This document shows, piece by piece, positions 22,141-34,722 of a stretch of 64,000 bases of DNA (its first letter is position 1; every line of letters begins with the position of its first letter). A program made the translations under genes and the position numbers. The notes beneath the pieces were generated by a model. The model was not told the DNA's origin. It made no database searches and worked only from the letters and a program-made list of their open reading frames with translations. The stretch comes from Dipteris shenzhenensis. Its lineage: Eukaryota; Polypodiophyta; Polypodiopsida; Gleicheniales. The DNA is taken from assembly GCA_047967505.1 (NCBI GenBank), contig CM106539.1. The stretch is one strand, 5' to 3'.

Positions 22141-23170
22141 TAGAGAAGCAAAAAGAATATTTTGACTCGCCGCTTTCGTAGCCATTTTTCGTACACATAC
22201 GCCTCCAGCAGTGGACCTGTAGCGCCTCTAGTTCTGTTGAGAAGTACTAGTCGTGGACGATGCAGCGCCTCCAGTTGCTGGCGCTGCCTACTCCAAGCTC
22301 CATCCTCTCCTCCTCATATCTCGACTCAACTCTCTTCTCTCTGGTCCAACGACTCGACTAGACTCTCTGCTCTTTGCACGAGCTCGTAGTCTTTGCAATA
22401 TAGGAGCACCGGTGCAAGCTCGACACTGGCAAACGACGTTGTAACTCTGGCATATGCGTAGCTCTGTCAAGAGGCTCCTCCCTTCTCCCTCGTGGTAAAG
22501 CCTTCTCCCCCAACAAAAGACGCCTCCCTTCTCCCTTGTGGCTCCTCCCTCTGTCACGCGCAGCTCCCCTCGCTCAGCTCCTTCTACTCAACTCCCCATG
22601 CTCAGCTCCCCACGCAACCTGGTACGTAGGCTTGTCTTTCCTCCCCTCGCCTGGTTCCTCCTTCATCCTGAATAGTTTTCTTATAGCTTGGGGTGGCAGT
22701 CCTCCTCACGCTTGTTTACATATTCCGTCTCAGCAAATCATCCATCCACCTTTCCCACCCACTGCGAAGCTTCTGTCCTCATCGTTTTGCTTCTTTGATA
22801 CTCATCGCCTTGCTGTTTATTGGTATCAGGTAGCTTCCAGCATTTACGCCGGGCGAAAGATGCACTTGGCAGACCCAAATGGCCCAAGTTGGCCTTTTGG
22901 TGGCTCAACGAGCGATTTGCACTGGGCGCAAATCCATGCTGCTGCCAAATGGCCGTAGATGGCTTCAAAGTGGCCTGCTCTCCATTTGCGCTGGGTGCAA
23001 GCCTTTACAACCACAGCCAAACGGCAAAAATTTTCCATGCGGCTTGAAGAAGACGGGTTTGCGCTGGTGCAAATCACATAGTAAGGGGCCAGACGGCTTG
23101 GCCGGGTTGCTAGGAGGCTTCACGAGTGCGCCATCTTTGTTTTGGCAGGACTGTGTAGCGTTGTTTTGAC
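22141..23170. other. GC-richer stretch of unknown nature
   Basis: Higher GC than the surroundings (22160-23150). It contains recurring CAAATGGCC, GCGCAAATC and GGGCGCAA words at 22860-23080. Overlapping frames occur on both strands with no recognisable domain. It could be a leader or LTR of another element; nothing decisive. Confidence 0.3.
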
Positions 23171-24876
23171 TGTTATTTTCTTTGTTGCTGAATACTGTGG
23201 TGTCCCCGTAGATTTCCTTTTACCATCTCGAACAACCATGGAGATAAAGGCATAGTTGAAATAGCGACTACAAGACACTTGCTCAGGTATGCTAGAACAC
23301 TCACAAGCTTCCATATTCAGAGTGACATCACTGCCAATTGCTATATCTACATTGCTAACTATAATGGCAACTACATACATAGACATTCACCTTCTATGTT
23401 CATGTCAAAACCTGTGAAAGTAGAAACATCGGGCTAGAATAGGGACTAAAAGCAACTTGTGGTTATTTGTCTCTCATTACAAGTTGAATGCTACCTAACT
23501 CAGGCAGCAAAGCTAAGCATTGACACCATGGAATGAGTTGAGAAGATCAACCGCACACATAGCCCATTAGGCAAGCTATCGAGACTAATAGTGGACTCCC
23601 CTGGGCAATAAGACTTTCACTTTAATGACTATCATCATCGGAAGGATTATGGTCAATCGCAGTTGAGGTCATGAAAGGATTACATTTACTAGACACCTAT
23701 TGGAATAATGCTCTAGCCATATTTGAGGCTTTAATGGCAGTCAACGAGTATGAACTTTTTATTAAGCACGCTTGTTTTAAAGTGGAGTGTAAGTTTTACA
23801 CCACTTATATTGCATTTGGCATTATGGCTCCAAGACGTGTACCATATGTTAAAGTGTGGTTGTGAATGATGCTTCCTTTCCCTTATTTGGGTAGGTACTA
23901 TGGAAATTTAAGGATTTATTTGAGATCCATGCCTTAAAGTGAAGTCGCGAGACTATCATACATTATTTTTTCATGGTGATCTAAGTAGTTGGTGGCATGG
24001 TCTTGGTTGTAGCATTCACTATGGGTGGCATTTGGAGCATTGTGGATTTAGGCATGAAATGGCCCTCTTAAGGCTTCATGAAGTCACAAGCCACTCGTGG
24101 ATCACAATTTTTGCCATATCCAAATGCCGGTGGGAAGTCTACATTTTCTCAATTGACCAAGGTAGAAAAGTTTTGGACATTGGTGATTTTTGCTCATGTT
24201 TTGTTGAAGTTCTTCCTTGAAAAATGGAAGATTGAAGAGAGGATAGGCAAAGCTGTCACTCGCAGATTGTCAAAATTCCATATTGGGATGCAGCCACCAA
24301 CACACTCATTCTTTCCCTGATCTTTGAATATAGGGGTTTGTTGCTTGAAGCTGTTTATCAAGTTCTTCTTCCTACTTAATCTCACTACTTTTGTTAATTA
24401 TTAAAGGAGTGAAGTATGGAGTTAGTAATCTTAATCTGAACTTGAGAGATCTTAGTACCAGTTCCGTAACCCCTTAACATACCACAGAGGTCTAGGATTT
24501 GTTGAATACATTGTTCTGCCTTATCTGGGTTGTTCTGCCTTGTGTCTACCAGATATAGAATAAATTTGTCCTTGCTGTGAACAAGTGCCATGGATATGTA
24601 CTAAAGTATCTTCGTGGCGCTTTCCAGTTTATCTTTAGAAATAGCAATTACATAAAGTAAATACAATAACACATGTAGTAGCAAGGAGCAACGACAATAT
24701 AGTGGCAAAGGTATTTTTTAAATCTAAGTTTTCAACAACGGCCACATCTCTGAGTATGAGGATTTTAAGAGAATATTCCTTGCTTTGATCCCAATATTGA
24801 TGCCAAGATAGATTGATGACATGTGAACCAGCAGATCACATTGTTTTGCCTAATTGTATAAGAACTTCTGGTTAAT
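23171..24876. other. No recognisable gene
   Basis: Mixed-composition DNA with short frames (23671-23865, 23939-24320) that carry no motif I know. Possibly more decayed mobile-element sequence. Confidence 0.4.
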
Positions 24877-27800
24877 TTGTTACAGATGGAGTTTAGCAGT
24901 GGACTTGGATCCCGCTATTCCTTGCAATCTCAGCAGAGATTGCCAGAGACTACAATGTCACAAGGTCCAAAGATCACCTCTGGAGTAGTGCCTGCATCTC
25001 AGATATCTTCCTTAGAGAGGATCAGTGAGGAAGATGTGCCCAATCCTCCTGCATCAGAAATAATTAAGGCATATGAAAATATAAAGGGACCAACAGAGAG
25101 TAGCAATGCAACACATGAGCTTCAAGGTAAAGGTTTTAAAATTGGTTAGAACGGTAAAACCTTATTTATGATATCATATTGATCATGTGATGCTATTGGG
25201 TATTGAGGTTGATAATTGAATGATTTTCTTAAATTCGACATTTGCTTGAAGGTAAAGAGACAGAAGATAACCGCCTTCCGAGAGAGCTCAGTAACTGATA
25301 TAGAAAGCGCACTAAGGTGCACTTGTTACATGAGGTCGTGGAGACACTCGTTCTCAAGAAAGATACAGAGGTGCCTTTGATACCCTTGTGTAGATTTGCG
25401 GCCATAAACAAGGTCATCAGGGTGGTGGGAGACAATGTAGGTGTCTTGGCAAAGAAATTTGACCAGCAAGGGTACATTGATAGCAGGGGTGACTTCTTGG
25501 TGTCACTCGAGCATCCAGGGAGCCGGAGCTCACTTGGTTAGATGAGGATCGACAGCCCTACATGGGAATTGGTAAACCATCAATTTGAGAATGAATTGGA
25601 TACGCGACCATATTGGGTCAACCTAAAGGGAAAGAAATTTCTTGTTTGGATGAAAACCATCGACTCAAGGCATGGTTAGGGAGGATAAACACAGGTTGGT
25701 TCTTTTGCATTTAGAGTATGTAAATTTTATTCATAGCATGTTTTTTTTTTTCCCTTTTCAATATTGAGTGAACTTGCTGTACAGTGTATTCAAATATGAT
25801 GGATCAGCACATTTGAATTAGCTGCAAGTTCTTACAGTTCCAGCATACATAGGAGGGTGAGGTGTTGTTAGCTCTAGCTAAGGTCATTAGGTATGAATCC
25901 ACTGTCATGCTTACTGTTATGCTTTAACTTTCTAGTTTTTTGGTGTCTTAAAATGGTTATCTAACGAATTGCATGTCCATGTGTAGGCTTGCACATGTAC
26001 ATGTCCCGCACACTATTACACATGATATATTTATGATGCAAAAATACGGCACTGCAAACAAAGAGACACTCATGTGCTATTTTGCAGTGGAGGACAAAAG
26101 ATTGGTTGAGGGTATGTTGTTGAAGAAGAGGACTGGGCCCTTAAAGGCATGGTACAACTTGCCCATGTCTATACTTAGATAATTTGTTTTTAGGGTGAGT
26201 GCCTTAAAGATGTTGGTTGGTTGATTACTTGGTAATGATTTCTAGGTTATGTTATGTCAAAAAAGTTGTGGTTTTTTTTCATAGGATGAGTACCAAAAGA
26301 AGTACCAGGAAGAGATGGACAAAATAAACACTTCGACCTTGTCACTGGAGGAATATGATAAGGTACAAGGCAAGGCATTGGAGAAGGCAAAGGAGAAGGT
26401 GAGGAGTAGAGGCTATCCTTTGTAGTCGATTGCCAATCCAACAAATGGTGAGGGATTTTTAAGCGTCTTGTTCTCCATAAACTAGGAGCAGAAAGGAAAG
26501 ATCATAATGGAGGATAAGCTTACCATGCTTGGTGCATCGATACTATCTGTAGAGAAGTTTTTCTTCTATCTCTTTTATTTATTCCTTTGTGTTGTATGCT
26601 TCAAGTTGTTGGAAGATGGGTTCGATTAATGGATTTTCTAATGGTAGGAAAAAAGAGGTCTTGAGAGTGCTTACAGGAGATACAATTGTGTAGATGGAGC
26701 TAGGCATGCCATGTGACAGTATGGAGTGGAGGAGGTACATTGCAAGGGAGACGTATTGGTATCAAATGATTGAGAAGGCATGCAAGATGATAGGACAAAT
26801 GAATGTACGATTTGATGGTCTAGGCATTCAGTTCCCTTGTAATGCAGTGAAGTATTTTAGAGCATGCCGGCAGATTCCTTCCAAAATATGTTTCTGGACT
26901 TAGTAGGTGAGAAATTTTGGTTTTGGGAAATATTTCTTGCAATCAAATATTTGAAATCATGCTGGAACATTCTCTCATAAAATGCCTATCAATAGCATAC
27001 TAGGCAGGCAATATGAAGAGCTCACTAGTTGCGGAGAAGCAGTCATAAATGGGTATGTCTGTGTGGTGCCTAGTGTACAGGTAATTAATGTTGGATGCTC
27101 TAGTCCATACAAAAAGTCACATGATAGTATATGATGATGGATTAATAGTTATGTAAATGACTTGCGGGTGGTTTTTCAAGCTGGTGGGAGAGCATGCTCT
27201 AAATGAAATGCCAGTGGAGTGCCATAATTGGTGGATAACAAAAGGGCCACTACGCATGTTTCATGACACATGCTCGTAGCATCCTGGTGGGTTGTCAGAG
27301 TGGGAGATGCAAAGATGCCCCTGGTGGTTCGATTATCCTCTCAACAAGGTTCCCGAATCAGAGAAAGAGCTATGCAATGGTAAATAAGTGCTCCTCTTGG
27401 TTCATTGCTTGAGTGTGTCATTCATATTTCAAGAAATGCATTGGAATGAACGCATGGTTTAGAATTTGTCATGTGGAGGCAAGCGCCAGGCAAGAGGACA
27501 AGGGACATTGGTTCTACTACCAAGAACCTACGTACCAGTATGAAGAGAAGAAATGATGGGAGAGCATCGCAGGCAAGCAAGGTATTGCAATTTGGTACTG
27601 TTGTTGAAGGAAGGAGTAGTCAAGAAGATGACGGGAACAATAGATCTGATGACACGGAATCAAAGAGGGAACAAAGATGCCTCCAATATTATGTCCGTGG
27701 ATGGCATTGCAAGTACTTGATTGACATTGTGTTTTCTACTGGCTATAGAGGAGACTGTATATCATAGGGTAGTGAGAGTTGACTGGATGGATGTGCACTT

Positions 27801-28850
27801 ATCACTAGTGGATGAAAAGTAGCACCAGTATATATTCAATAGTCTGCAGGTGTATTTTAATCAAAATGGTATGAATATGATTATTGATGTGAATGTCTCT
27901 ATTCTTTAGGTCTCATGTGAAAGTAAGGAATTTTCTTAAGTTGTTGACCCCTCCATCAATCACAATTGAAGTGAAAGAAACAAAGGCATCTGCAAGCATG
28001 ATGTGCAAAAACTTTCCTACATCATCTCTGGTTGAGCGCATCTTCGAAAAGGATATTTTGGACTAGAATTGGTTAAATATGGGTCTTGTGGAGGCTATTC
28101 CAGCATTTGCAAACCATATAGTCAAAGATGGGGTTATCTTATCAGTACTTGCTTGCTAGAACATATGTGTTATGTTCAGTTAGGAGCAATGGATAATGGA
28201 TTTGAGTTAGTTCGCATGCTGATGGTATACCTTGACTGTAGCTACATGCAAGAGAATCCCAAAGAGATGGTACGTGCAATCTCATTTAAATGGTAGTACA
28301 GTTTCAAATATGTTCATGCACAAATTTATGAAAGTTTGACTTGTTTAAGTTTTCATGGTTACAGATGACCTGGCTCTAGTATTGGGTATGTGGTAGTGCC
28401 ATGGATGCAAGATCCCCACGTACTACAATAAATCCTTAGCAAAGAAGAGCCTTGGCAATGACATGCATTAGCCAACCAAACTGGATAAGGGAGACAAAAA
28501 TTCACACCTTCAAAGGCACACAAGAGGGATGCAAGTTCGTGCGAGGTGGTGTGGAGAGACAACTTGGATTGAGCAAGTGATTTTAATTTGTAGCTTCTTT
28601 TTTCAGTCTTTGTGTATGGTTGGTTTGTTAACAACTGAGGATCTTATTTCCAGGTTTCTCTTGCACACATTCATGTAGGAGGGGGACATGATTGTGGATG
28701 CATTTGTAGGCACGGGGAACATGGCACATGCATGTGCAAAGCTAGGCAAACATTGTGTCTCTCTTGAGAAAGATGATAACATGGTGACTGTCTTGAAGCC
28801 CTTAGAGCATAGGCATCCAGATGCCAAGAAAGGGGAATGAAATTTTCCTA
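24877..28850 (+). pseudogene. Decayed plus-strand multi-exon gene ending in a methyltransferase-like motif
   Basis: A chain of plus-strand coding pieces separated by intron-like AT-rich gaps with pyrimidine tracts: 24877-25149 (SGLGSRYSLQSQQRLPET), 25250-25541 (HLLHEVVETLVLKKDTEVPL), 25973-26182 (VHVPHTITHDIFMMQKYG), 26285-26430 (Lys/Glu-rich coiled), 26650-26903, 27180-27380 (CPWWFDYPLNKVPESEKELC), 27471-27767 (basic), 28060-28296. The last piece, about 28660-28835, reads GDMIVDAFVGTGNMAHACAK then HCVSLEKD, matching the FxGTG...E SAM-binding signature of class-I methyltransferases, with the wording of DNA N6-adenine/N4-cytosine types. The partner catalytic motif (DPPY-like) was not found. 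Stops and frame changes make it a pseudogene. Family assignment is tentative. Confidence 0.35.
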
Positions 28851-28956
28851 TTTTGTGATGATAATATACATTTTGTGCTCCAGGGCTTTGAACAGATGTT
28901 TATGTATTTGAACTTATATTTGTTTTAATTTTGTGGACCATTGCTTTGAACAGATG

Positions 28957-29340
28957 TTTCATTTTATCTCTATGGTTTGTGTTTTTCACTGTTTATTACA
29001 TCCATTAGGATAAAGAGAGTAGATATCAATTTTTGAACATAGATATATCAAATGATGTATGAGGAATGAAGTGAACTAGGAAGTTGTTGACTATTGAGTG
29101 AGCTATGACTTTGTTTTTGGAATCATGACAATCAGAGACCTAGAGAGAGAGAGATACATTTCATTTTATCTCTATGGTTTGTGTTTCCATTGTTTGTTTC
29201 ATTTCATTAGGAAAAAGAGAGGAGATATCAATTTTTAAACATAGATATTAGATGATGTGTGAGGAATCGCGATACGTGAAGTGAACTAGGAAGTTGTAGA
29301 CCATTGAATAAGCTATGACTTCATTTTTACAATCATGTTA
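28957..29340 (+). repeat. About 200-bp imperfect tandem duplication
   Basis: TTTCATTTTATCTCTATGG starts at about 28957 and again at about 29158. The copies share TAGATATCAATTTTT-like, GAACTAGGAAGTTGT and AGCTATGACTT blocks and differ by small indels. Confidence 0.7.
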
Positions 29341-29754
29341 ATCCACTCGCCTAAACTATAGCCGCTCGCCTAGGTCCACTCACGTAAAAATTTTAGCCGT
29401 GGTTTTCATAGTGCAAGAGGGAAGGAGGCAATTATGCATAGAAAATCTTGACTCTATGCATTTCAAAATAGTAGAGTGCAAGATCTATGCATGCTTGTCT
29501 AAGGGGAAATCCATTCTTCTGCTATGGGATCATAATAACAATGATGATTACCATCAAGGTATACAATTTATTCCCATTATCCATTTCATCCATAATAAGT
29601 ACATTGAGTTCATGAGAAACAATGATAAGGTACCTCTATAATTTAGGATCCAATGCTGCTAAGAAATGCGAATTATTTGTGATGAATCAAATTATTAGTC
29701 TAGTGAATCAGCTGGGCCAGTAGTGGAAGGTATGGACCTCCAAGGAAACATCGA
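29341..29754. other. Spacer with one short frame
   Basis: A frame at 29399-29641 encodes a hydrophobic/His-rich peptide without recognisable domain; not supported as a gene. 29755-29759 (GTAAG) is the left flank of the Copia-A LTR, and its partner duplication has been lost. Confidence 0.4.
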
Positions 29755-29759
29755 GTAAG

Positions 29760-30111
29760 TGTAAAGAAAGTGGGAAAGAAGGAAGGAGTCTCACTTGCAG
29801 CTTTCTCACTTACACAATGGGAGAATATACACAAAGGTGGAGGCTGAAAACAGTTTTTCTCTTCTTAGTTGTGTAAGTCAAAAGAACTCTAGGTACAAAA
29901 GAATAGGTGAATCCTATATATGGATCTCAAACCAAACTCAGCTAACTAAGGGACATACTAACTGAGCCACTAACTAGAGTACATAAAGATAGCTGTCATC
30001 CAGCTATTATTCATGGGTGGTGTACAAACCGCATCTGCAGCTAACAAGTCAGTGACATAAATGCACAATGGTCACCTTGGCATATCACGAGTCGAGCTCG
30101 ATATCTCAACA
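29760..30111 (-). repeat. Copia-A copy 4 3' LTR
   Basis: 352 bp, same ends as the other Copia-A LTRs (TGTTGAG...ACA on the minus strand). It is followed on the plus side by CTCCCCTTCAAGCTCAA (30112-30128), the polypurine tract on the minus strand. Confidence 0.88.
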
Positions 30112-30650
30112 CTCCCCTTCAAGCTCAATCCCAATTCATGTATACCAAGTAGGTCTCTGAACTTGCGTAACTTCTCTGTGCCCAATGCCTTCATGAATAT
30201 GTCAGCTACCTGATTCTCTGTGCTGACATAAACTAGATCAATAAAACCTACTAGAACCTTCTCCTGCACATAGTGATAATGCACGTCAATGTGCTTTGTT
30301 CTAGCATGATAGACTAGGTTATTTGCCAAGTGTATACTGCTCATGTTATCATAATAAATGACAATTGGCCCATCTGTAGACTGATGCATATCATAAAGTA
30401 GCTTATGCAACCAAGCTACCTCACATGCAGCCATTGTTGCACCCCTGTACTTAGCCTCTGTGCTCGACAAGGCAACTGTAGGCTGTTTTTTTACTGCTCC
30501 AAGTGACTACAGCACTCCCCAAAGAGCACACACATATCCACTGGTAGATCCTCTATCAGAAATACTACCAGCCCAATCAACATCAGTGTATCCATACAAC
30601 TATATTTGAATCCTAGTCTCATCAAATAGTCCATACTGCAATGTGGACTT
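30112..30650 (-). pseudogene. Copia-A copy 4 RNase H
   Basis: Minus-strand frame with MSSTEAKYRGATMAACEVAW, YYDNMSSIHLANN and HARTKHIDVHYHYVQEKV; ends VADIFMKALG and LGIHELGLSLKG just before the polypurine tract. It includes the second and third acidic residues of RNase H (STEAKY, YYDNMS). The piece upstream (GYTDVDWAGS at about 30590-30550) is in another frame. Confidence 0.82.
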
Positions 30651-31660
30651 CACATACCTTAGTATGTGTCTAGCCGCATCCAAATGCAGAGTTTCCTTGG
30701 AGCATGCATAAAATGACTTACCAAACCAACAGCATAGCTCAAATCTGGCATGGTAATAGTCATATAAATCAAACTTCCTACTATGCGTCTGTACATAGTA
30801 GGGTCTTTGAGAAGCTCACCTGCATCTGCACTCAGCTTCACATTCTGCTCCAAAGGAACTGAAATAGGCTTATAGCCTGTCATCCCATATTTGGACAGCA
30901 TGTCCAATCCATACAGCCTCTGCAATAGCTATATCCCACTTGTGGATCTAATCACCTCAATGCCCAAGAAGTAACGTAGATCTCCCAACTTCTTTATCTC
31001 AAACTTTTGCTTCAATAGCATTTTCACATGAAGGATATCTTCATCACTATCACCTGTGATGATCAAATCATCAACATAAATGATAAGTAGCATAATATCT
31101 TTTCTGACATAAAGTGAGAAATCTACCTTGGAAATCTGAAAGCCAATAGTGATAAGATATTATCCTATCTTGTCAGACCCTGCTCTGAGTGCTTGCTTCA
31201 AGCCATACAAGGCTTTCTTCAACCTACAAACAAACTCATGATGAACAGCATGAACATAACCTGGTGGCTGCTCCATATAGACCTCTTCTTGCAAATCACC
31301 ATGCAAGAAGGCATTCTTTACATCCATCTAATGTAAAGACCATCCCTTTGATGTAGCCATAGTAATGACTACTCTTACGGTTGCCATCCTTGCAACCAGA
31401 CTGAATGTTTCTTCATAATCCATGCCATATGTCTGTGCATACCCCTTGACAACTCATCTTGCCTTGTATCTGTTCACAAAACCATCTCCATTATGCTTCA
31501 CATTATAAACCCACTTGCACCCAATTGCATTCTTGTCTTTAGGTAAAGGCACCAATTCCCATGTAAGCATTTGCTTCCAAGGCATCCATTTATTCATCCA
31601 TGGCTTTCTCCCATTTTTCTTTTCCCATGGCTTGCTCAAAAGAAGTGGGTTCTGGTTCAT
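30651..31660 (-). pseudogene. Copia-A copy 4 reverse transcriptase
   Basis: Begins WELVPLPKDKNAIGCKWVYN (about 31570-31510), then [36 protein letters not shown], and the YVDDLIITGD catalytic box near 31080-31050; ends with PISVPLEQNVKLSADAGELL and PDLSYAVGLVSHFMHAP (30830-30690). Stop codons interrupt several places. Confidence 0.82.
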
Positions 31661-32213
31661 GTATCACTTTGACCATATAGGCATAGTGAATGGCTATAAA
31701 TCCATCATATTTTAGCCTATCCATAGGATACCTAGCTCTGGTAGACCTGTGCAAAATAGGCTCACTACTAGGTGCTCTCAAAACATCCCTTGTCTTCCTT
31801 ACTCTAGGTGTAACAACAGAAGGAATACCCAACTCATCATCAAGGCTCTGTTCTGAGCCATTGGATTCACCATCCACATAAGAGTGACCTGCATTCACAT
31901 CAACCATGGGCTGATCTACTTTCTCTTTTTCTTTTCATGATACTTGCATACTACTATCTGCATTGCTTTGAGGAGATTCTCCTGATCTCAATCTACCTGT
32001 CCATGGCGAAGTATGTAAACCATTGCTAGAGGACACTAGAGGTCTACTAATATTTTTTGATTGCTACTGTGAATTCTGTGTAGCATTATCATTTTGTGCA
32101 TCTACATCATCAATCACATTTACTGGTTTATACCAGTTGCTCATCTCATCAAAAACAACATCTCTACTCACTGTAAACTTACGAGTAGAAGGGTTATAGT
32201 ATCTATACCCTTT
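31661..32213 (-). pseudogene. Copia-A copy 4 integrase-RT linker
   Basis: Ser/Glu-rich linker with STRARYPMDRLKYDGF (31750-31700), the usual segment between integrase and RT in Copia, preceded by low-complexity polar sequence. Confidence 0.6.
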
Positions 32214-33380
32214 CTACTGCAGAGAATAACCAATAAAGATGCACTTTTTAGCTTTTGGATCCAACTTGGATCTCAACTCATCTGGCACATGAACATAGGC
32301 AATGCAACCAAAAACTTTCAAATGAGAAATATCTGGTTTCCTACCAGTATACTTTTCCTCTAGCGTCATGCCATGTATTGCTACAGTGGGAGTCCTGTTC
32401 ATTATATAGACTACTGTAGCAATTGCTTTAGCCCAATAATAATCGGGCAGGTCTTTTTCGTTAAGCATAGCACGAGATACCTCTCCAATATGCCTGTTTT
32501 TTCTTTCTGCAAGTACACAACAGTAAATTACAGAAAGTGATTGGGATCTCACTTCAGTCCAAGGGCATTATTGGCATTTTGGCAAGTCACTTTGGCACAT
32601 TTGGCAAGTGGTGAATGCTTGATTTTGTTGCCAAAGGATTGTGCGCTTGAGGTGATGCAGTAAATGCCATTTCGATGCATTATGGATTTGCATTGGTGGA
32701 TGCCGCACTGATGTTTATGGATAGTTGAGCTGGGCTCCTATTGCCATTGGTTGAGTAGGCATTGCTCATTTGGTTCAGTGCATTTCTTACTTGGATTGCC
32801 AGGCATTGGCGGGTTGCATATATTCTTGTTTATGCCACTTTATGGCCGAGTGCTTTTGAGCATTGGTTATTGTGGGATATGACTGCATGAATATTGCTCC
32901 TTTATGCCATGCTCATGCAGGAAACTTGCAAACTCATTTGAGAGGTACTCTCCCCCTCTATCTGACCTTAGGCATTTTATTTGTAGGTCTGTTTACTTTT
33001 CAACCATAGCTTTAAAAGCTTTGAAATGCCCAAACACTTCACTTTTCTTTTTCATAAAATACACCCAAACTTTTTAGCTATAGTCATCAATAAAAGTGAC
33101 AAAACAATGATAGTCTCCAATAGATGTAGCTTTAGTAGTCCACACATCAGAGTGGATTAATTCTAATGGCCTTTTACTCTCTTGAACATGTCTAAGAAAT
33201 GGTTTCCTTACCTGTTTTCCAAATTGATAGGCTTCACATACCTTATGCATTTCTGCAACCTTGAACTTAGGCAATCCTGCAATAATATTTTGGGCTTGCA
33301 TTAATTTAAGTCACTGTACATTAATGCATTTATGCCATATATCAATATCTGCAACTATACTGGTCCCATGTGCAAACATT
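32214..33380 (-). pseudogene. Copia-A copy 4 integrase, split by an insert
   Basis: The zinc region and first two acidic residues are in 33380-32873 (CEAYQFGKQ, HSDVWTTKATS, FVTFIDDYS). The Glu-containing part resumes after the insert as ERKNRHIGEVSRAML (32510-32466), then RTPTVAIHGMT and LKVFGCIAYVHVPDELRSKL. So the catalytic Glu survives, but the insert destroys continuity. Confidence 0.8.
32515..32872 (+). other. 358-bp insert replacing about 11 bp of Copia-A integrase
   Basis: Left boundary: family sequence runs to GCAAGT at 32514. Right boundary: it resumes at TGGGATATGA, 32873. The sister copy at 47700-47745 has only a short stretch between these points. The insert has no inverted ends or target duplication. 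Its word usage (GGATGC, GCATTGG, TTTGGCA) resembles the Copia-D leader, but I see no clear alignment. Confidence 0.75.
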
Positions 33381-33745
33381 GCTATACTCAATTCAGGCAT
33401 GTCCGCATCCAATGTAAACATCCTCAACAAAGCATTTATGAAGATTAAATCTGACTTGCAAGCTCTGCTCAACCATTTGACCAATAGAAACTAGGTTCTT
33501 GGTGATATTCGGGACATGAAATACATCAGACAGGTATTTCTTTTTTCCATCCTGCATAGATAAAGGAATTTTACCAATCTGCACAATAGGATGTGCAGTA
33601 TCATCACCAGTCTCCATAAATCCTCGTCTTTCTAGTTTTCTTGTATCCTGTATCCATTCTGCATGACCTGTCATATGGTTTGATGCACCTGAGTCAACAT
33701 ATCACACATCATTACTTTCTTCTACACTTGTCATAGAATTGGTCA
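33381..33745 (-). pseudogene. Copia-A copy 4 protease
   Basis: Minus strand: DSGASNHMTGHAEW at about 33695-33655, followed by RKLERRGFMETGDDTAHPI, SDVFHVPNITKNLVSIGQM, the typical Copia retropepsin and connector. Trp-Tyr upstream is followed by a stop (TGATATGTTGAC context), so it is damaged. Confidence 0.8.
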
Positions 33746-34722
33746 TGTGCTATACCATAAACATATGCTCATTTCTGTCATCACCTTGTCTATTAGAGGA
33801 TGCATAATTGCCTTGCTGCAATTTTCCAGTCACGATATCATTCTGCTTTTTATAGCAATCTTTAACCATATGACCCATTTTATCACAGTAGTAGCATTCA
33901 ACATTGCTTTTTGCATTTTGGCCTTTGCCATCCATCATGACCTCTTTGGCTCCCCTTGCCTCTAAAGTTACCATGTCTTCCTCCATAGGACTAGTTTTCT
34001 TGAATTTGCTACATATTCTAATTTCTACCACGGCCTCCAAATCGGCCTGCTCTACCTCTACCTCTACCTCTTTCAGCATTTGAGTAGAAGACAGCTTCTT
34101 TTGAAGTTCCTCCTGAAGAAGATGCACCACCATTTCTCTGCTCTTCAGAAATTAGAAGAGCAATCAACTCCTCAAAATCAGGAAAATTCTCACGGACGGC
34201 GGCAATGGATGTCTAGAATTGTGTATAATCCTTTCCTAGACCATTCAAGGTCATAGAAACTAAATCATCATCTTCCATTGGTGACCCAATAGAAGCAAGT
34301 GCATATGCAATCTTCTTCACCTTCATGTGGTAGTCATTGATACTCATATTTTCTCTCTGTACATTATGCAACTCCTGCTTGAGCTACATTTTCCTGGCTT
34401 GCGTATTTGTGCTATACATTTTTATCAAAGTATCCCATGCCTCCTTCGGCGTGCTTGCATCCTGAATATGTATAATCATAGAGTCTGAAACACTAATAGA
34501 CAGCCAGTACATAACTTTTCTGGCTCTCTTATGCCAGCCTTTAAATGCCTACAACTCCTATTGATTGGGAACATTAGAAATAACTGGTTCTTGTTCAGCT
34601 CCAGTAATGAACTCCCGATAGCCTTTTTCCTTAAGAAAATTCGTCATTCTAAACTTCCATGCTTGGAAGTTGTTCTTGTCAACCTTTTCAGTGACAATCT
34701 GTGAAAGAGCATCAGACGCCAT
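33746..34722 (-). pseudogene. Copia-A copy 4 gag
   Basis: Start codon at 34720-34722 (MASDALSQIVTEK). The C-terminal part 34133-33750 has the Arg/Gly-poor variant of the tail, then CYYCDKMGHMVKDCYKK, an intact CCHC knuckle. At 34385 the CAG codon equivalent is TAG, as in copy 2. Confidence 0.8.

Noticed and set aside
22162-23170. A host gene in the GC-rich stretch
   Set aside because: Overlapping frames on both strands, no domain, no plausible splice structure that I could follow.
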